Position numbers and translations under genes: made by a program. A model generated the notes under the pieces. It was not told where the DNA came from, ran no database searches, and saw nothing but the letters and a program-made list of their open reading frames with translations. Below, in pieces: positions 1-13,539 of a stretch of DNA of 64,000 bases (positions are counted from its first letter, which is position 1; each line of letters opens with the position of its first letter). This DNA comes from Pholis gunnellus (lineage: Eukaryota > Chordata > Actinopteri > Perciformes > Pholidae), in NCBI GenBank assembly GCA_910591455.2, contig OU342806.1:22652933-22716932 (forward strand), given 5' to 3'.

Positions 1-184
1 TGGTTGAAGAAGCTGTAGGACATTTACTTGAATGTACTTCTAATCAATATGGTTTCTAGTAACACTGTATGAAATGACAACGTGAAAGGGGTCGCTGGCA
101 GTGACGAACCTATACGGAGAATTCTCACCCGCATCTTCAGCTTGGCTCGGCTTTACGAAGCTCCACAGAGAGTTTCAGCTCATT

Positions 185-310
185 GTTTATCCATCCGGCC
201 CACAACTTCACTGTTTTGGTTCACTCTCACCGCTCTCACAGTGTCTCTCAAAGCTCTTATATACTCACTAAACCTGCTGAGCACCAAACAGAGAGGAACC
301 TGAGAATGCA
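185..310 (+). repeat. Partial copy of interspersed repeat family A
   Basis: The text around 210-290 (tcactctcaccgctctcac, then cctgctgagcaccaaac) recurs in degenerate form near 10900, 27700, 53100 and 58300. It is a fragment of a dispersed non-coding family present many times in the window. I cannot name the family. Confidence 0.4.
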
Positions 311-1419
311 GCTGGGCCGCAAAGCAAATTTGGTGCGGAGGCTGCACCAGGTTTTGTCCGTTCTTCACGTGACGCACACTAACCCAAAATACTCAATCAC
401 TGGAAAAGGAGCATCTGTAAAACATTGAATGCATTTTTCAAAATTATTCTTTGTATAATAAGAACTTGAAACATTCGGTCCAATCATTTTGAATGAAGTT
501 GTGAACAGTTGTGAAGTTTTAATGTGCAGGTTTAATGTCTCCTATGACAGTTAAAGAAACACATAGATTAGATAAGCATTTATGTGTAAATGCCTGACCT
601 GCTGAATGAGAAACTATGCCAGGAGACCTTTCCTAATACTGTATATATCCACGGTCACTATGTCACCAAGCTTGCAGCAAATCCCATTTCAACCTGACCC
701 AAGGATGAATGTGCACTTTTTAGTATGAACAGGCAGTACATCAAACTGGGCAGATGATGTTCTGAACACCTGGCTATCACTGTGTAATGATGGCTTCATT
801 AACAGACGATTTACCTTATATACATTCACAACGTAGTGTTTCCCTGTGCAGAGAAAAAACCACCTCCAACATTCAGCATCTCCATCTGATCACAGAGCCT
901 CTGGAATAGATGGTTCTGTGGTTTTATTCTCACGCACTGGTCTGGGATCCAGCTTTAACAAAAACCTTCCCTTTCCTCTGTCTCTGTCTGTGTCAGTGCA
1001 GAGCAAATACTCAGAGGAGTAGCATGACCTCTTTCTCTTGAAAAGATAAAAACAGAAGCACTCCACAAACACCACACACCAACATCTGCCCTGACGTACG
1101 CGTTGCACAAACCAGGGGCATGGGCCAGTGACAATTCTGCCTCTCTATTGAAGCTCACAATTCAGTGTACTTTAAAGATGATGTATTTCATTTTTGAACG
1201 TGTGACGAACATTTTAAGAGCCTATATATGTTCCAAGACCACAAAGCGTTCCTACAATGTGGATAAGTGTTGCTCATTTTTTTTAAGTGGCGCAAACACT
1301 CAAAGGCTATATACAGTTTACAATGAACAAAAACCACTAGCAATTTAAAAGCCAGTATTTCACTGACCTTGTGTATCAACAAGAGCGACTTTGCAATAGC
1401 TGCGACCACGTACGCGCAT

Positions 1420-1424
<5 letters not shown>

Positions 1425-1456
<32 letters not shown>

Positions 1457-1488
1457 CACACACACGCACACACGCACACACACACACA
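1425..1488. repeat. CA microsatellite
   Basis: An imperfect (CA)n array of about 64 bp with CTA and CG interruptions. Confidence 0.95.
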
Positions 1489-3902
1489 ACCCCACAAGCA
1501 AGGTTGTTTAAGAAGTTTTCTTTTTTTCTTTGAATGCCTATACTTACGATGACTACTATTACAAAATGTTATATTTCATACTGATTTCCTCTGCTATTTT
1601 CATTTCAACATTTTCTTGGAAATATCCAATGTTATTTAAGCTTCAAAGTAAAAAAAAAGATCCTGCCAACTGAAATATTGATAAGAAGGCGGGGTTACAT
1701 AAAGGGTTATACATCCAATTTGTCCACGGGTGTTGTTTGTTTGCATGCTTTTCCTGACATCAAACCTAATATTATGCAGTGTAATGCATTGTCAAAAGGC
1801 ATACTGATTTGTTTTAGTGTACAACTATTAATTTATGCCACATCAGACCCATCCAGCAGAGCCGGCCCTAATGAGACAAGGTACACTGAAATACCAAATT
1901 CTCCAGGTAATGAATTTTGTCCCCACCTTGTATTTACGGTAGACGGGTCGTCAACAGTTAGTCATATAATATGCTTCGGCGTATTTTCCTCTGCAATGCG
2001 GTGCTGTCATGCACACAGGTGATGTCCTTGGTGAATTAGTAGGAGGTTATTTGCATCTCCAGATGGCTCACTTATCAATAATTCATTATGTTTTGAATAC
2101 TTTCTCTTGCACTTTCATTCGTTGCACTGAAACATCTAGATTTCACACCGAATGCTCCCCAGGAAAAGCGGTCTCACAAATCTTTCAAACTCAAAGTTGG
2201 ATTTTCAAAACAAATAAGCAGTGCAGCTAATTTTTCACGACACTTTCTTCAGAGTCAAAACCAGCTCATCACCCTATTCTGATTATCACATCTTTGTGTT
2301 AATGTGGTTCACAGTTAAATCCCCAGTAAATGTATCACCATAATACAGAATACTTGTCTCTATGGTAGTATGATTTTGTATTTATATTTTGTCAACAAAT
2401 CCCATTAAAAGTCCAAAACCAACAATGAAGATAACCCCAGCCTTATTCTTTAAGTTCTGAAAAACAGCCAGGGCAGATCTGCACCCATAAGCAAGACTCT
2501 TTTCAACACTCGATATTTGTGAATTACAGCCCAATCTCACCACAAACTGGCATAACTAAGTTCATCTGCGCATCGTCTTAAAATAGGTGGTGTTAGAAGC
2601 TTGGTGGTGTAGCGACTACATGCAGGACTAGCGGAGCAACTGTAGCTGACGAGCTAATTGCTAACATGCTAGCGAGCCGGGAACATGCTAGCGTTTGCCG
2701 CTCAGAATATCTGCTGAAGGGAACTTATGTTCACAAAGTTTATTCAAGAGGTGTATTTGTACTATTTATTCGTAATTGTCAACAAATCATGTTAGCCGGC
2801 TCAACAACGCTAATAAGCTAAGATAGCTTTCCTCCATTTTGTATTCAAAGGTCAGCACTGTCGAGGCTTTTCGCAATTGGTCAACGATACAATTTTGCAT
2901 CACAGTGCACTGATCACGACGCTTCCATAGACATGAATTGGTTTTTGCTACAAATGTACTGTAAAGGCTGATGTGACTGAGCCTTTAAACTCTTAGAGTT
3001 GGTATTAGGAGATTCAGCTACATGCCTGTATGTGCAATATTTTATATGTATTAATCTTTTGTACCAACAAATGCTTACATTTAATTAATGGCTACATCCA
3101 ATCAAATTGTGTTTTGCAATTCATTGGTTTTGGGTATTTACATCCCTGCAAAAAAGGAGTGTGAGGAGACACTTCCAGTGAAAGGTATTGTACCGTAAAT
3201 GTAGCTAGAATCAAGGTGAAGGCGGCGAGACACATTACGACTGCTAAGCGGATTATGAGTGTGATTTGGGTGTGACGACTAAAACATCTATGCAAGTTGG
3301 AGGAAGCAGTCTTTATGTGTGGTTTGTCCTGAGCTTTTTATTACAAACAGCTCCTGAGGCTGGATTACATTCGTGAGAACAATGTTAATACAATAGAAGT
3401 CTCTTCCTGCCTTTACTCTTTAATGTGGATGTTTTAATCTTTATGCTATTTGACCGCATTGTATATTTGTATCCATATGTGCGGATACTTCCTTTAAGAT
3501 ATTCATATGATACAAAGACAGTATACAGTAGTAATGACAAATTGTACTACAAAACAGAATCAATAAGGCTGCAATATAATTCATATACGCAACGCTCACT
3601 GGCTAAATCCAGTTTTCATTTAACAAATCAATATGGCCCCCATACACCAGCAGACCCATATATCTGTGTAAAACTCTTTTTCTCCTCACCACTGAGTGTT
3701 TCATCTTCAGTAGCAGCCAAGCAGAAACAACTCTCCATTTGAGCTGGAGCACACAGCCTCTGGTCTCCTAGGCAACAAGCCAGGTTTCCCGCGGTAACAA
3801 ATCACTGAAGCCCATTGGTGGGGGGATGAGGAGCTCCCTGCAGCATTCCCATGGCAACCAGCTCTGTGGTTTCTGAGAAATGATGGCATACGTGCACTTA
3901 AA

Positions 3903-3946
3903 ACACACACACAGACACAGACACACACACACACACACACACACAC

Positions 3947-4034
<88 letters not shown>
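3903..4034. repeat. Long CA microsatellite
   Basis: A (CA)n array of about 130 bp with a few CAGA and CCTA interruptions near its left end. It is nearly pure from 3951 onward. Confidence 0.97.
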
Positions 4035-4036
<2 letters not shown>

Positions 4037-4460
4037 CTGTTCTCTCACATAAACACAAAAACAGCTCAGTTCTCCCAGTCGACAACAAAAGCATTGACCC
4101 TGTATGTCCTGGTCCTCCTCTCCAAACACTAATTCAAATGTTGTTAATTAATTCCATATTCACTGGCTTTCTGTTTCTTACTGGACTGAGGAAAAAGGAC
4201 AATCTGTGAACCCTCTAATAGACACTTGGCCTGTAGGGTTTCTCTGGTGTTATGTCACTAACCTCGAGCGTCCGCAGAGAGAATGAGCTGAGACAAAAGC
4301 CACAAGCTGCCTGAATACTAACCGTTGGAATGTTGACTGTTGAAAATAGTCATTTAGGAACTAAAGACTAAGAATAACGTGTACCGATGCCTACAAATCA
4401 AGTAGCAAAGGTAGATTTACTGTGCCAACGATGTATAATCATCCTGTGATCCAACACTTG

Positions 4461-4486
4461 ATATATATGTATATATATATATATAT
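4461..4486. repeat. TA microsatellite
   Basis: A short (TA)n run with one G interruption. Confidence 0.85.
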
Positions 4487-5819
4487 CTTGAGATAAAATA
4501 TGAATGTACAGTAGTAGCCATAGATGCACAAGTTAGGACAGAAGATGTCAGTAATGAAATCTGAAATGGTCCCATCTTCGAAACCAATGAACACCTTTAA
4601 ACTGAGCAGGAAATTGCACTGGACCTTAATCTTCTGTTAGACAGCTGTGATGGTGGTGCAGATTGTCTATACATAGCTCTGCACACATTTTCTTTTTTTT
4701 GCTCAAGAACCGCTGAGTTATTTTAAGCCTGAAACAAGTCCACGGGCATAGTGTGCAGATGCTCGCAAAGGTGCCGGCCAACATCTTTGCATGCAACTTT
4801 TCATGTGTGCTGTGTGGGCCGTGTCACATTGACGAAAAACAGATGTACAGGAAGCAAAGGCTAAAGAGATCATCAGCTTTTCAGAAAGAGGGTTCCTTAA
4901 AATGAATTGGCAATCTCCCATCGTTAAGATGCTCCTTAGACTGCTCCATTTGGGTTAGGTCTTGGCACTAATCTTAATATTTTGTGCAGCTGAGAATATC
5001 AATTTGCTGCGGGATTTTGTTAATACCACCATGACAAGTCCAATGGAGGAGGCAAACACATTACTGGAGACCACAACTTGTGTCCTATCTCTTGCCAACA
5101 GTCAATGTTGGCGTATTTTAACAATGAACGTGATCTGTCACAAATCTTAAACCAGTAGCTTTGGTCGCTTAAAACTGAACTACCATATCAGAAAACAATG
5201 GCTGTGTCCTACACCACTCCCTGTGTCCCTAACTCACTATTACCTACATTAAAAAACACTCATTTATAAATACCGCATCATTTACACATCCATCAAAGGC
5301 GAAAAGCACTTCTTATTCCAAGAACCAGAACGTTCAAATGAAATGGAAGAAAGCACCAGAGAGCGCTGCCAAAGCAAATGCTTTTGTAACAGTCTTTGGA
5401 AGGCAATGACAAACTATCTAGTTTGTCATTTCAGCATGAGGACATATATTCTTTTGACTTATGCTTTTTGTGTTCAGTTACAGCCAGACCAGTTATTACT
5501 TGGCAGTAAATCAGCTAACATGTGCTAGTTGGCGATAGTACGCTCTGATAACAGCTGTTTTTTTTCCCTCTCGGTTGAAATAACCAATGCTTGGAAAACC
5601 GCTCTACTTCCAACAATGATTTATAGAACTAAACATCCACATTGTGACTCTTGCTGTTGACTTCAACATATTTCTCTGTTTCTGCTGATATCAGATTGGA
5701 AATATAGCTTTATAGCATTAGCAGGTTTACCTGATGTACCAGTAGCACCTTTATGGCTCTAGCAATTCTGTACCATTGATACATCATATCATATTCTGTA
5801 TCCAATAGTGTGTTAAACA

Positions 5820-5820
5820 A

Positions 5821-5853
<33 letters not shown>

Positions 5854-5922
5854 CACACGCACACGCACACGCACACGCACACGCACGCACGCACGCACGC
5901 GCGCGCGCACGCACACACACAC

Positions 5923-6002
<80 letters not shown>
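5820..6002. repeat. Compound CA/CG alternating array
   Basis: About 180 bp of uninterrupted purine-pyrimidine alternation. It starts as (CA)n, passes through (CACG)n and a CGCGCGCG core near 5898-5908, then returns to about 75 bp of pure (CA)n. Such sequence is a classic candidate for left-handed Z-DNA. Confidence 0.95.
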
Positions 6003-6005
<3 letters not shown>

Positions 6006-6123
6006 GTAATCAGGCCCTCTTTGATCATCCTGGTTTGACTCAGTGGTTGCCATGCCAACAGGCGAGAATAAAGCTCTGAGCTGCAGTACTGTGGCTTTCA
6101 TGACTGATGCAACATTTACCATA

Positions 6124-6184
6124 CCCCCCCCCCACCCCCCCCCACCCCCCTCACCACCACCTTCACCCACACACCCACTCACTC
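6124..6184. repeat. C-rich low-complexity tract
   Basis: Poly-C runs broken by single A residues, followed by CCA/CCT-rich sequence. Length may be unreliable in an assembly. Confidence 0.85.
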
Positions 6185-6652
6185 AGAGAGCAGTTTCTTT
6201 AGTTTTTCTCCAACAGTTTGGAGGCATTAGTATTTAGGTCACCTCTTTGTGTAAGGAGAGAAGGAGGAGGGAAGGAGCATCCCAATGTAATGGTTGTTCA
6301 TTGGTCAGAACACACACTTGCAAGCACACACACACACACACACGTGCAAAGACACACTCGCAAACACACACAGAATACAGATCCAGGACCAGTGCTGCTC
6401 GCCATCCCTCTGTGATTCTTCTTGGTCTCTTTGTCTCTGCTGTTCATTTGCCAAAGGACACTTGAGGGATACTGGGAGGCCGAGTGTCTTGTCCCCCCTC
6501 TTTCTTCCTCCCTCTTGTCCCTCTCTATCTCCATTCCCTTCACTTCTTCCTCCCTCCTTTCTAACATGACCTACATTTCCTCCTCATGCATTGCTCCTTT
6601 GATTTCTCCCCGTCTTTTCTTCTTTCCCACCTCTGCACACAGTAAAAGCCAC

Positions 6653-6678
6653 ATGCACACACACACATACGCACACAC

Positions 6679-6714
<36 letters not shown>

Positions 6715-6759
6715 ACACACGCACGCACGCATGCACGCACGCACGCACGCACACACACA
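6653..6759. repeat. CA/CGCA microsatellite
   Basis: An imperfect (CA)n array that ends in (GCAC)n around 6719-6750. Confidence 0.95.
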
Positions 6760-7654
6760 GTCCTGCAGCAGGATGGGGCTGGGGTGGAGCCACCAAGTCC
6801 ATTTAGAGCTGTTAAGGGTGGAGTGCTAAAATAGAATGCCAAGCTAAGCCCTGAGTGAACCCGGTTTCAAAACACTGCCTGTGTATGCGTGCGTGTGTGT
6901 CTGTGTGTATGTGTGTGTGTAAGAAAGAGAGTAGGGAAGGTAAGGGACATAGTGCCTCCTATGGACAAACAGCAGCCCCTCCGTGTTGACGTGTATGACT
7001 CCACACTGCCACCTGCTGAGCCTCGTTCAAGACTACAACCACAATCCATTTTCACATCACAATCAGATCACCTCTCTGCTTCCACCTAGTGGTGACAGGT
7101 TGATTTGACACATTTTCTAATAAAGCATGTTGGGATAACCTGTTTTTTCTTTGCACAAACTGAAATCAAATGCAGCTGTTAACTATGGTGCCAATAATTT
7201 ATGTCATCTATGTTTATCTGTGCCTATGCAATAAGAAACACACAAAAAAAAATCATTCCCGCAAACAACTAATTGTAGTGGAATTGGACATTGTGCTCTT
7301 CATGATTATGGTAGTCTAACAACAATGAGAGAGGTTGAAACTGCTGCATGAATAATTCCCTAACCCACATTAATTAATTAATGAGAATAACCGAACATTA
7401 TTATTGCACACTTGAATGCAGTATAAAAAGCCCTTTTGTTATTAAAAAAATGATTTTTTCGATGAACTCAATGAACACTGTCAACAACTGCCTTCACCAA
7501 ATCAAAGTTCAAACTTCGCCACAGTTTGAACTGGATGGAAACGTCTGATCGCAGCTGACCTCTCCCACCATCAGGAAAAGCAGCAAAGCCTCCCCTTCCT
7601 TCAATTCTCTCTTTGTTTGCTTTTTTGGATTGCACTTCATCCTGTGGTCCTTAA

Positions 7655-7682
7655 GTGTGTGTGTGTGTGTGTGTGTGTGTGT
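7655..7682. repeat. TG microsatellite
   Basis: A pure (GT)n run of 28 bp. Confidence 0.9.
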
Positions 7683-8039
7683 CTGTAGAGTGTAGTGTGT
7701 GGCACTCTCTCTCTCTCACTCAGACAATCAGAAACGAACAGAGCAGAGCATGCTACACCAGAGGAGCTTCAGAAAGGCCAGCGCCCATTGCACTACAGGG
7801 TGAGCCCACTGTTCTCCTCACCTGTATCTTTCACACTTAAAGACCTGCTGTTCAATTTTCTTTTTCTTAACCCTTTTCCTGAAAACGATTTCAAGACGTA
7901 AGGACAGAAATTCGGTTGCAAAAGAAGCCGTTTTGAGCAACGCATCCATTCGACATTTTTGAACCTGCAAGTTGCCCTTTAAGAACTGTAACATTCTTTT
8001 TGGCCTTTTTGTGTATAGCGTGAATGGAAAAGGGACTAA

Positions 8040-8310
8040 AGCCGAGTCATTTAATCCCTCCAAAAACTGAAATGTAAAAACAAGTAACGTGTTAATTATT
8101 GAGCTTTAGAGGTGCTGGTAGGTTTTCTTTTTGACAGAGCCAGGAGCTGTTTCTCCCTGCTTCCAGTTGTTGTGCTAAGCTAACTGCCTCCTAGCTCCTG
8201 CTTCGTTTTCAACAGACAGATATGTGAGTTGTATCAATCATCTTATCGAAGTCTCAACATGAATTAGCATATTTCCCATAATGTCAAACTATTCATTTAC
8301 ACGTCTTTTG
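8040..8310 (-). repeat. Interspersed repeat family B, inverted copy
   Basis: Read on the - strand, this has the order of elements seen at 14790-14970 and 21745-22165: start of an 'aacagttcaac'-like segment, a 'gagatgagaagatt' segment, a 'gcttagcataaagac' segment, and a final 'ttaacacgttat' segment. The divergence between copies indicates an old dispersed family. It has no coding capacity here. Confidence 0.5.
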
Positions 8311-8599
8311 TCTGGAACAGATCACATTTGAGGTTTCTGACAACACTGTGTCCTCAGATGTTGTAATTCAATGCTCAGCTGTGTTTCAGCCTGATGGCGG
8401 CAGCAGTGACCTGTAGGAGCCAGCTAGCTGCCACTAGAGCGGGACTGTATAGCTTAACCAAGGTTTAAGGACAACGAGTGCAGTACATGGAGATTAGGAG
8501 ATAAAATGCCATTTCTCCCTCAATTCAATAAAAGGCCATATGTCACCAATGTGAACTTAACAATAAGGACAATGTTGGAAGGTGTAAGTTGATCTGCCC

Positions 8600-8710
8600 T
8601 GAGGTGAAGCAGGAGAGTGAGAGAGATGTCAGTGAACTACGACCTCTGCACACCTGAGGAGAGAACTAATCAGCACAAGTGAAAACACCTGTGTGGGTAG
8701 ACAAGAGAGC
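8600..8710 (+). repeat. Repeat shared with 62320-62415
   Basis: Both loci read 'ggagagtgagagagatgt', then 'cctgaggagagaactaa', then 'cacctgtgtgggt' in the same order and with similar spacing. The similarity is clear but diverged. Confidence 0.5.
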
Positions 8711-9059
8711 AACCGTTATAAACCGTTACAAAATATAACATACATGTTTCATGTCATTGACAGATTAAAACCACTGCATTCATGGTTCTTGAATGTTCCA
8801 TGTAACTGAAGCTGGGTTTACTTGAAGCCTTTTTTAAGTGAGTAAGATACTGCAGCAGTGTCATATCATATTTTCATCCTTTGAAGATGGCTTTGTTGTG
8901 CTTTTCTGCTCTTTTGTCTTTTTCTTTGAGATTGTGGTTTTGTCTTCTGATGTATTCTGATGTAAATTAAGTTCCCAGAAAGCTAAAAGTGGAATCATAT
9001 AGGGAGTTTCCGTAGTGGTCGGCATTTATTTTTCTTAAATGTGATCTTTTCTGACAATA

Positions 9060-9390
9060 TTTTCTAAACTCAAAGCTGCACTGATTCATATTTCTATGGG
9101 GCCACTTGACAAAAACACAGAAAATGTATCACTCAACCCTGCAGTTCCCTTCAGCTTTTCAAAGCAGTTTAGCGTATTTTAGCTCATTGTTTTTACAACT
9201 TGCATCTTAACGATTTTACTTTCATGGCTCTCATCAATTTTGTTTCCAGCAGCAGGCAGCTGTTTTCAGTATAAATGCTCACTGTACACTTCATGCCAAA
9301 CACCAAACAGCAGACACCGTTAACAACATGCTGACATTTAGCATATAAGCTCCCTCAGGAGAGGGTTGAGACCAAAAATAGAGCTAAAAT
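9060..9390 (+). repeat. Interspersed repeat family A copy
   Basis: This copy contains the hallmark segments in order: aagctgcactgattcatat, cagcaggcagctgttttcag, caaacaccaaacagcagac, and a 'gagaccaaaaatagagctaaaa' segment. The same order occurs at 27620, 47005, 53105 and 58300. It is non-coding and diverged. Confidence 0.55.
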
Positions 9391-9611
9391 GACATTCAAC
9401 ATGGCCCCAAAACATGTATTCCATGTGATTTTCATCTAGCCAGGCTTAATTATTGGTGCTTCAATGAGAACAATTCTATATTGCAGCTTTAAAGTGCTTC
9501 ATCATGTGTTTTCTTTGTTATTTGGTCCATCCCCTAAATTGTTGATTTTTACTCCAAAGTCTCATCTCTTCCCTTTCACTCTCCCATTTTCCCTCCCACA
9601 CCAAACCCTGT

Positions 9612-9645
9612 CCCCCCCCCCCCCCCCCCCCCCCCACACACACAC
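9612..9645. repeat. Poly-C/CA tract
   Basis: A run of about 24 C followed by (CA)n. Confidence 0.9.
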
Positions 9646-10894
9646 TAAATCCCACAGACTATCATCATCACACACTCATTATTGGAGTGAGCAGTGAGGG
9701 GCAGTGTCGTTAATGTCCCTCAGTCTGCAGTATGGGAGGCATGCTGAGGGCTGCTCTGTCCCTGGTAGACAGAAGGTCGCGTGCTGGCTCAGTTTAGAGG
9801 ACGTTAGGATTAAGCCACAGAATGAAAACACCTGCAGCCAAGAAACTTTTTGACTTCAGCAGCATTTGAAGGTAAGCTTAGACAGTTTTGACAAAATCAA
9901 GGAAGGCGGGAAAACCTTTTAGAGGAGCAAAGTCCTCCGGTGGCATTTTGGTGTTCAAGAAGGTGTTTTGACTACCTTGCCCAAAAGTTTGGGATTATTT
10001 AACATGAGTAGATAAGACAAGTTCCGTAAATTCTGTTTTGTAATGGCTGCCTTTGTCGATGAAAACAAAAAGCAATGCAATGTGTCATATGTTCCTTGTA
10101 ATTTCTGACGTCTGAGCTTTGCCTCCATTATGGTGGTTTAAATGCTTGTTGCCACAATGTTCCTGCACGGACCAAACTCTCAGCCAAGTCGAGCTGTGAG
10201 ATATAGAACATGACTATAGCAGCGACGATTTGCTTTGTAAAGATACAGTAGAGTCGAGTCTACCTGAGCAGAGAATGAAGTCACTCTCCCTCTGTGTGTG
10301 TGTGTGTGTGTTCTGTAATCCGAGCTTCTGTTTGCTTTGGTAGCCAGGCACACGTGCATGTGAGTGCACACGAGTCCCTAACGTTGGAAAGTGTTGCCCT
10401 CCCCGTGTTTCAAGAGACTAATAACGTGCAGAGAGTGATGGCAGAAAGCAGTTCAAAGCATTCAGCCGAGGGCCGCCTTCCAGATTTTCCACCACGTTTA
10501 TCTCAGGGCCTGCTTCACAACAACTTTTGGAGACAAACATAGGATTTGTTTTTGTTTGTGTATTAAAAGATAATTTAGAAAGTCAAGAAAGTCGCAATTT
10601 GTCATAGATTTGTTGCGGAATCATTTAGTTTAGTGTGAAACAGCTCAGTGAACCACATCTCTCGTCTCGCACAATCTAAGTCGTCAACACGCCCGTTACC
10701 TTGGCCTGCTAGCTGGCAAGTTAAGATAGCTATGTCCATGCACAAATGAAGCGTTATCCTACGTGACGTGTTTTCATAAAACGACTCTTTTTATCACCCG
10801 TGAAGCGAAAGAACGAGCAAGAGTCATCGTACGTGTGAGTAAATCCTGTTTTATCAGACATCAGCTCTACGGAGCGTTTAGCATCTTTCGGTTC

Positions 10895-11010
10895 ATAGTT
10901 TTAGTTTTATGGCCCGTAACGCCACTGTATTGGTTTACTCTCACAGTTCTTAGCATCGTTTTTGGTCGCAGCTGTTTTCAGCAAAGAGCTCTAAAAATCC
11001 ACTCCACTCT
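10895..11010 (+). repeat. Partial family A repeat
   Basis: 'tggtttactctcacagttctta' followed by 'cagctgttttcagcaaagag' matches the central part of the family A copies. Confidence 0.4.
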
Positions 11011-12119
11011 TTTCATCGCTATTTCCACTGTGTCTGGCTTTCAATAGCCACAAATATGTGTGTGTGTGCCTGTGTGTGCGTTAAGCTGCACCATAGCTAC
11101 CCATTGGATGGAAAGCAGAATGGAGAAAGCAACTTAAAGGTAATGTTTTTTTAACAGAATTATGATGTAATATCACAAATTACAGGGAAAATTACATTTT
11201 ATCTACTGGCAACACTGACAATGTGAACTGCAAAGCTTTATTTAGAACATTCTACTTTTCAGTTTGACACTTTAAGAAGTAAACGCAAACAGAAGGAAAA
11301 TAAATAAAACATAAACACCTTTCTTTAAGATTTGTCAATCCAAAAATAGCTGTTACAGTCTCAAAATAGTTTCTCCAAATTTGAATTCAGTTAGCGCCCA
11401 AGCTACTGTAAACTGTAGCTGATAATTTAATTGCATGTACTAAAATGACTTCCCAGCAGTCTGGATCATTCCATTAACGGTACCTCACTGTGGGGAGCCA
11501 TGAAGTCTGGTCTGAACGATTAACAGCAGCTGTCTCTACCTCTCTGCCATTAGCACCCATTCTAACACTCATATCAAAATATCAGACAAGCCAAGTCCAA
11601 TCCCATCTACAGTATATCATACTGTCTTTTCAACTCTCTGCCTGTGCTCCCCTGTTTCAGTCTCATTCATTTTTATGGTATTCTAAAACAAAGAGCCGGC
11701 CAATGAGCTGGTGTTATGTGTCAATAATACTAAAATCATAGTCCCATGGACAGAAGTTACCCTTTAATCAAGCTAATTTATTTTAATAAATCATTATTAC
11801 TCCTATAATTTACTTTCTGTTGATTCAAGTATTTATGATAATTCATGTTCGACTCAAACCAACCGTGTTGTGGGCCGACGGGCTGTCTCTTGGTGCTGCA
11901 ATATGAAACCCATCGAGGACCTTTGAGCAATATTGAGCTGCCCTCGCAAGTTCAGAGTAAATGGTTTACACACGGCAGTTTCATTTAAACAGTATTTTGC
12001 CTGGAGCTGCTGATACCAACCAGCTTTGCTGTGTGACAAATGTGTTTGTAGTAACTGATTAAACACAATTTTGTTTAGAAATGTGCATCATAATTGGAAT
12101 CAATCAGGTTTCCACAAAC

Positions 12120-12300
12120 AGCAGTTGCCGCCGTTGACTGGTAAAATAATTGTATGCAATAAGCATCGGTTTCTATCAGAACTGGAGAGCGTTTCTTTAT
12201 CGACAGAAGAGCAAAGAACGGCACTGAAGGCTTTCCTCAATGGAAAAGATGTTTTTGCTCTTCTCCCGACTGGTTCAGCAAGATTGACAGATGGTTCATC
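12120..12300 (+). pseudogene. Decayed RecQ-type helicase fragment
   Basis: A frame open from 12071 to 12409 encodes, near its middle, STEEQRTALKAFLNGKDVFA followed by LLPTGSA. This resembles the motif 0/I region of RecQ-family DNA helicases, where a Gln-containing segment is followed by a hydrophobic strand and a Walker A P-loop of the form LPTGxGKS. Here the P-loop is broken: after TGS the expected Gly-Lys-Ser is missing, and no downstream helicase motif (such as DExH) follows. RecQ-like open frames are scattered in fish genomes, some mobile or retrocopied. I read this as a short dead fragment, not an exon. The match is from motif memory only. Confidence 0.45.
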
Positions 12301-12508
12301 CAATCAGCTGCCATGCATATTTCTGAAAGCGCTGATCTTTTCAAAAGAGTTTCCAATGACGGCTTCTCGGATGGTTGTGTGTAACAAACCATCTGGCCGG
12401 TCAGGTTAAAAATACCAAGGCCAAATGTAAAAAATAATTTGTGCCTTTTTTTTGTCGCCTCTTTACTCGACTTTTCTTCCCGCTTCAGAAACAAACACAC
12501 TCTCTCAT

Positions 12509-12510
<2 letters not shown>

Positions 12511-12570
<60 letters not shown>
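12511..12570. repeat. CT microsatellite
   Basis: A pure (TC)n array of 60 bp, polypyrimidine on the + strand. Confidence 0.95.
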
Positions 12571-12572
<2 letters not shown>

Positions 12573-13241
12573 GTCTAAACATCAAGCTGTTCCACTTAGC
12601 TCTCCCTCTAGAGGCCTGGAGAACTTTCATTGGCCTAATGGTAAAATGGACTTGCACTAGTATCGAGCCTTTCTAGTCTTCCAGCCACTCAAAGCGATTT
12701 TACATTATATGTCATTCACACCCATTGATACACTGATGGCAGGGGCTACACCATGCAGGGTGCCATCTGCCCATCAGGACTATCTCAGCATCCACAACCA
12801 TTGTTTCTGAAGCTGCAGCACATTTATCTGAATGAAAAAGTTGTGGGCTGTTATCTTCCAGCGTCATATATATATATTGCAAGTTAATATGACAGCTAAA
12901 GCCATCTGGCTGTTTGTGGTAAACCAACCTACGTAGCAAAAAACTGCAGAACCATAAGTTTGGTCTGACAACAGCAGTGGAAACCCAACGCTGAAATCAG
13001 TGGCAGCAGCAATATCCAGCCTGTTTTATCCTACACGTGTATCTCCAGGATTGATCTCACATTGAGTTTATTTTACTGCAGCTGCATTTCGTAAGCTGTA
13101 TCAGAGCTCTTTGACTCTAAACAACAGCTGTGTCAGACTCTCCCTATCTGTTCTGCAATCAGGCAGGTGGCTAAAGACAACTGAACGCTGAAATGCATGC
13201 CATCCAGATAACCTTCCAGAAACAGAACCATGACATCACAG

Positions 13242-13347
<106 letters not shown>

Positions 13348-13539
13348 CGTCAAATACAGACCCTTACGAAGGGCGATCAGTGTAGATACCAACGCACAAG
13401 GCCCCCTTTAGCGTCTGTATGAGACGTACCGGGCTTTCCACTAACTCCATCAGCATCAATATTAGACCCTCAGAGCAAATTAAGTATTATTAAGAGCGAG
13501 AAAGCCCGCTGAGAGTGGGAGAGAAAGGAAGGGGTTGTG

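Noticed and set aside
6124..6150. Poly-C runs (also 9612, 16050, 35770, 39757, 47239, 50093) as possible assembly joins
   Set aside because: Flanking sequence is continuous and such tracts are frequent here; nothing in the sequence shows a misjoin, although their lengths may be wrong.
5784..6182. Open frames made of Cys-Val or His-Thr repeats on both strands
   Set aside because: These are translations of the CA/TG array; every long array in the window gives the same artefact. No gene is implied.
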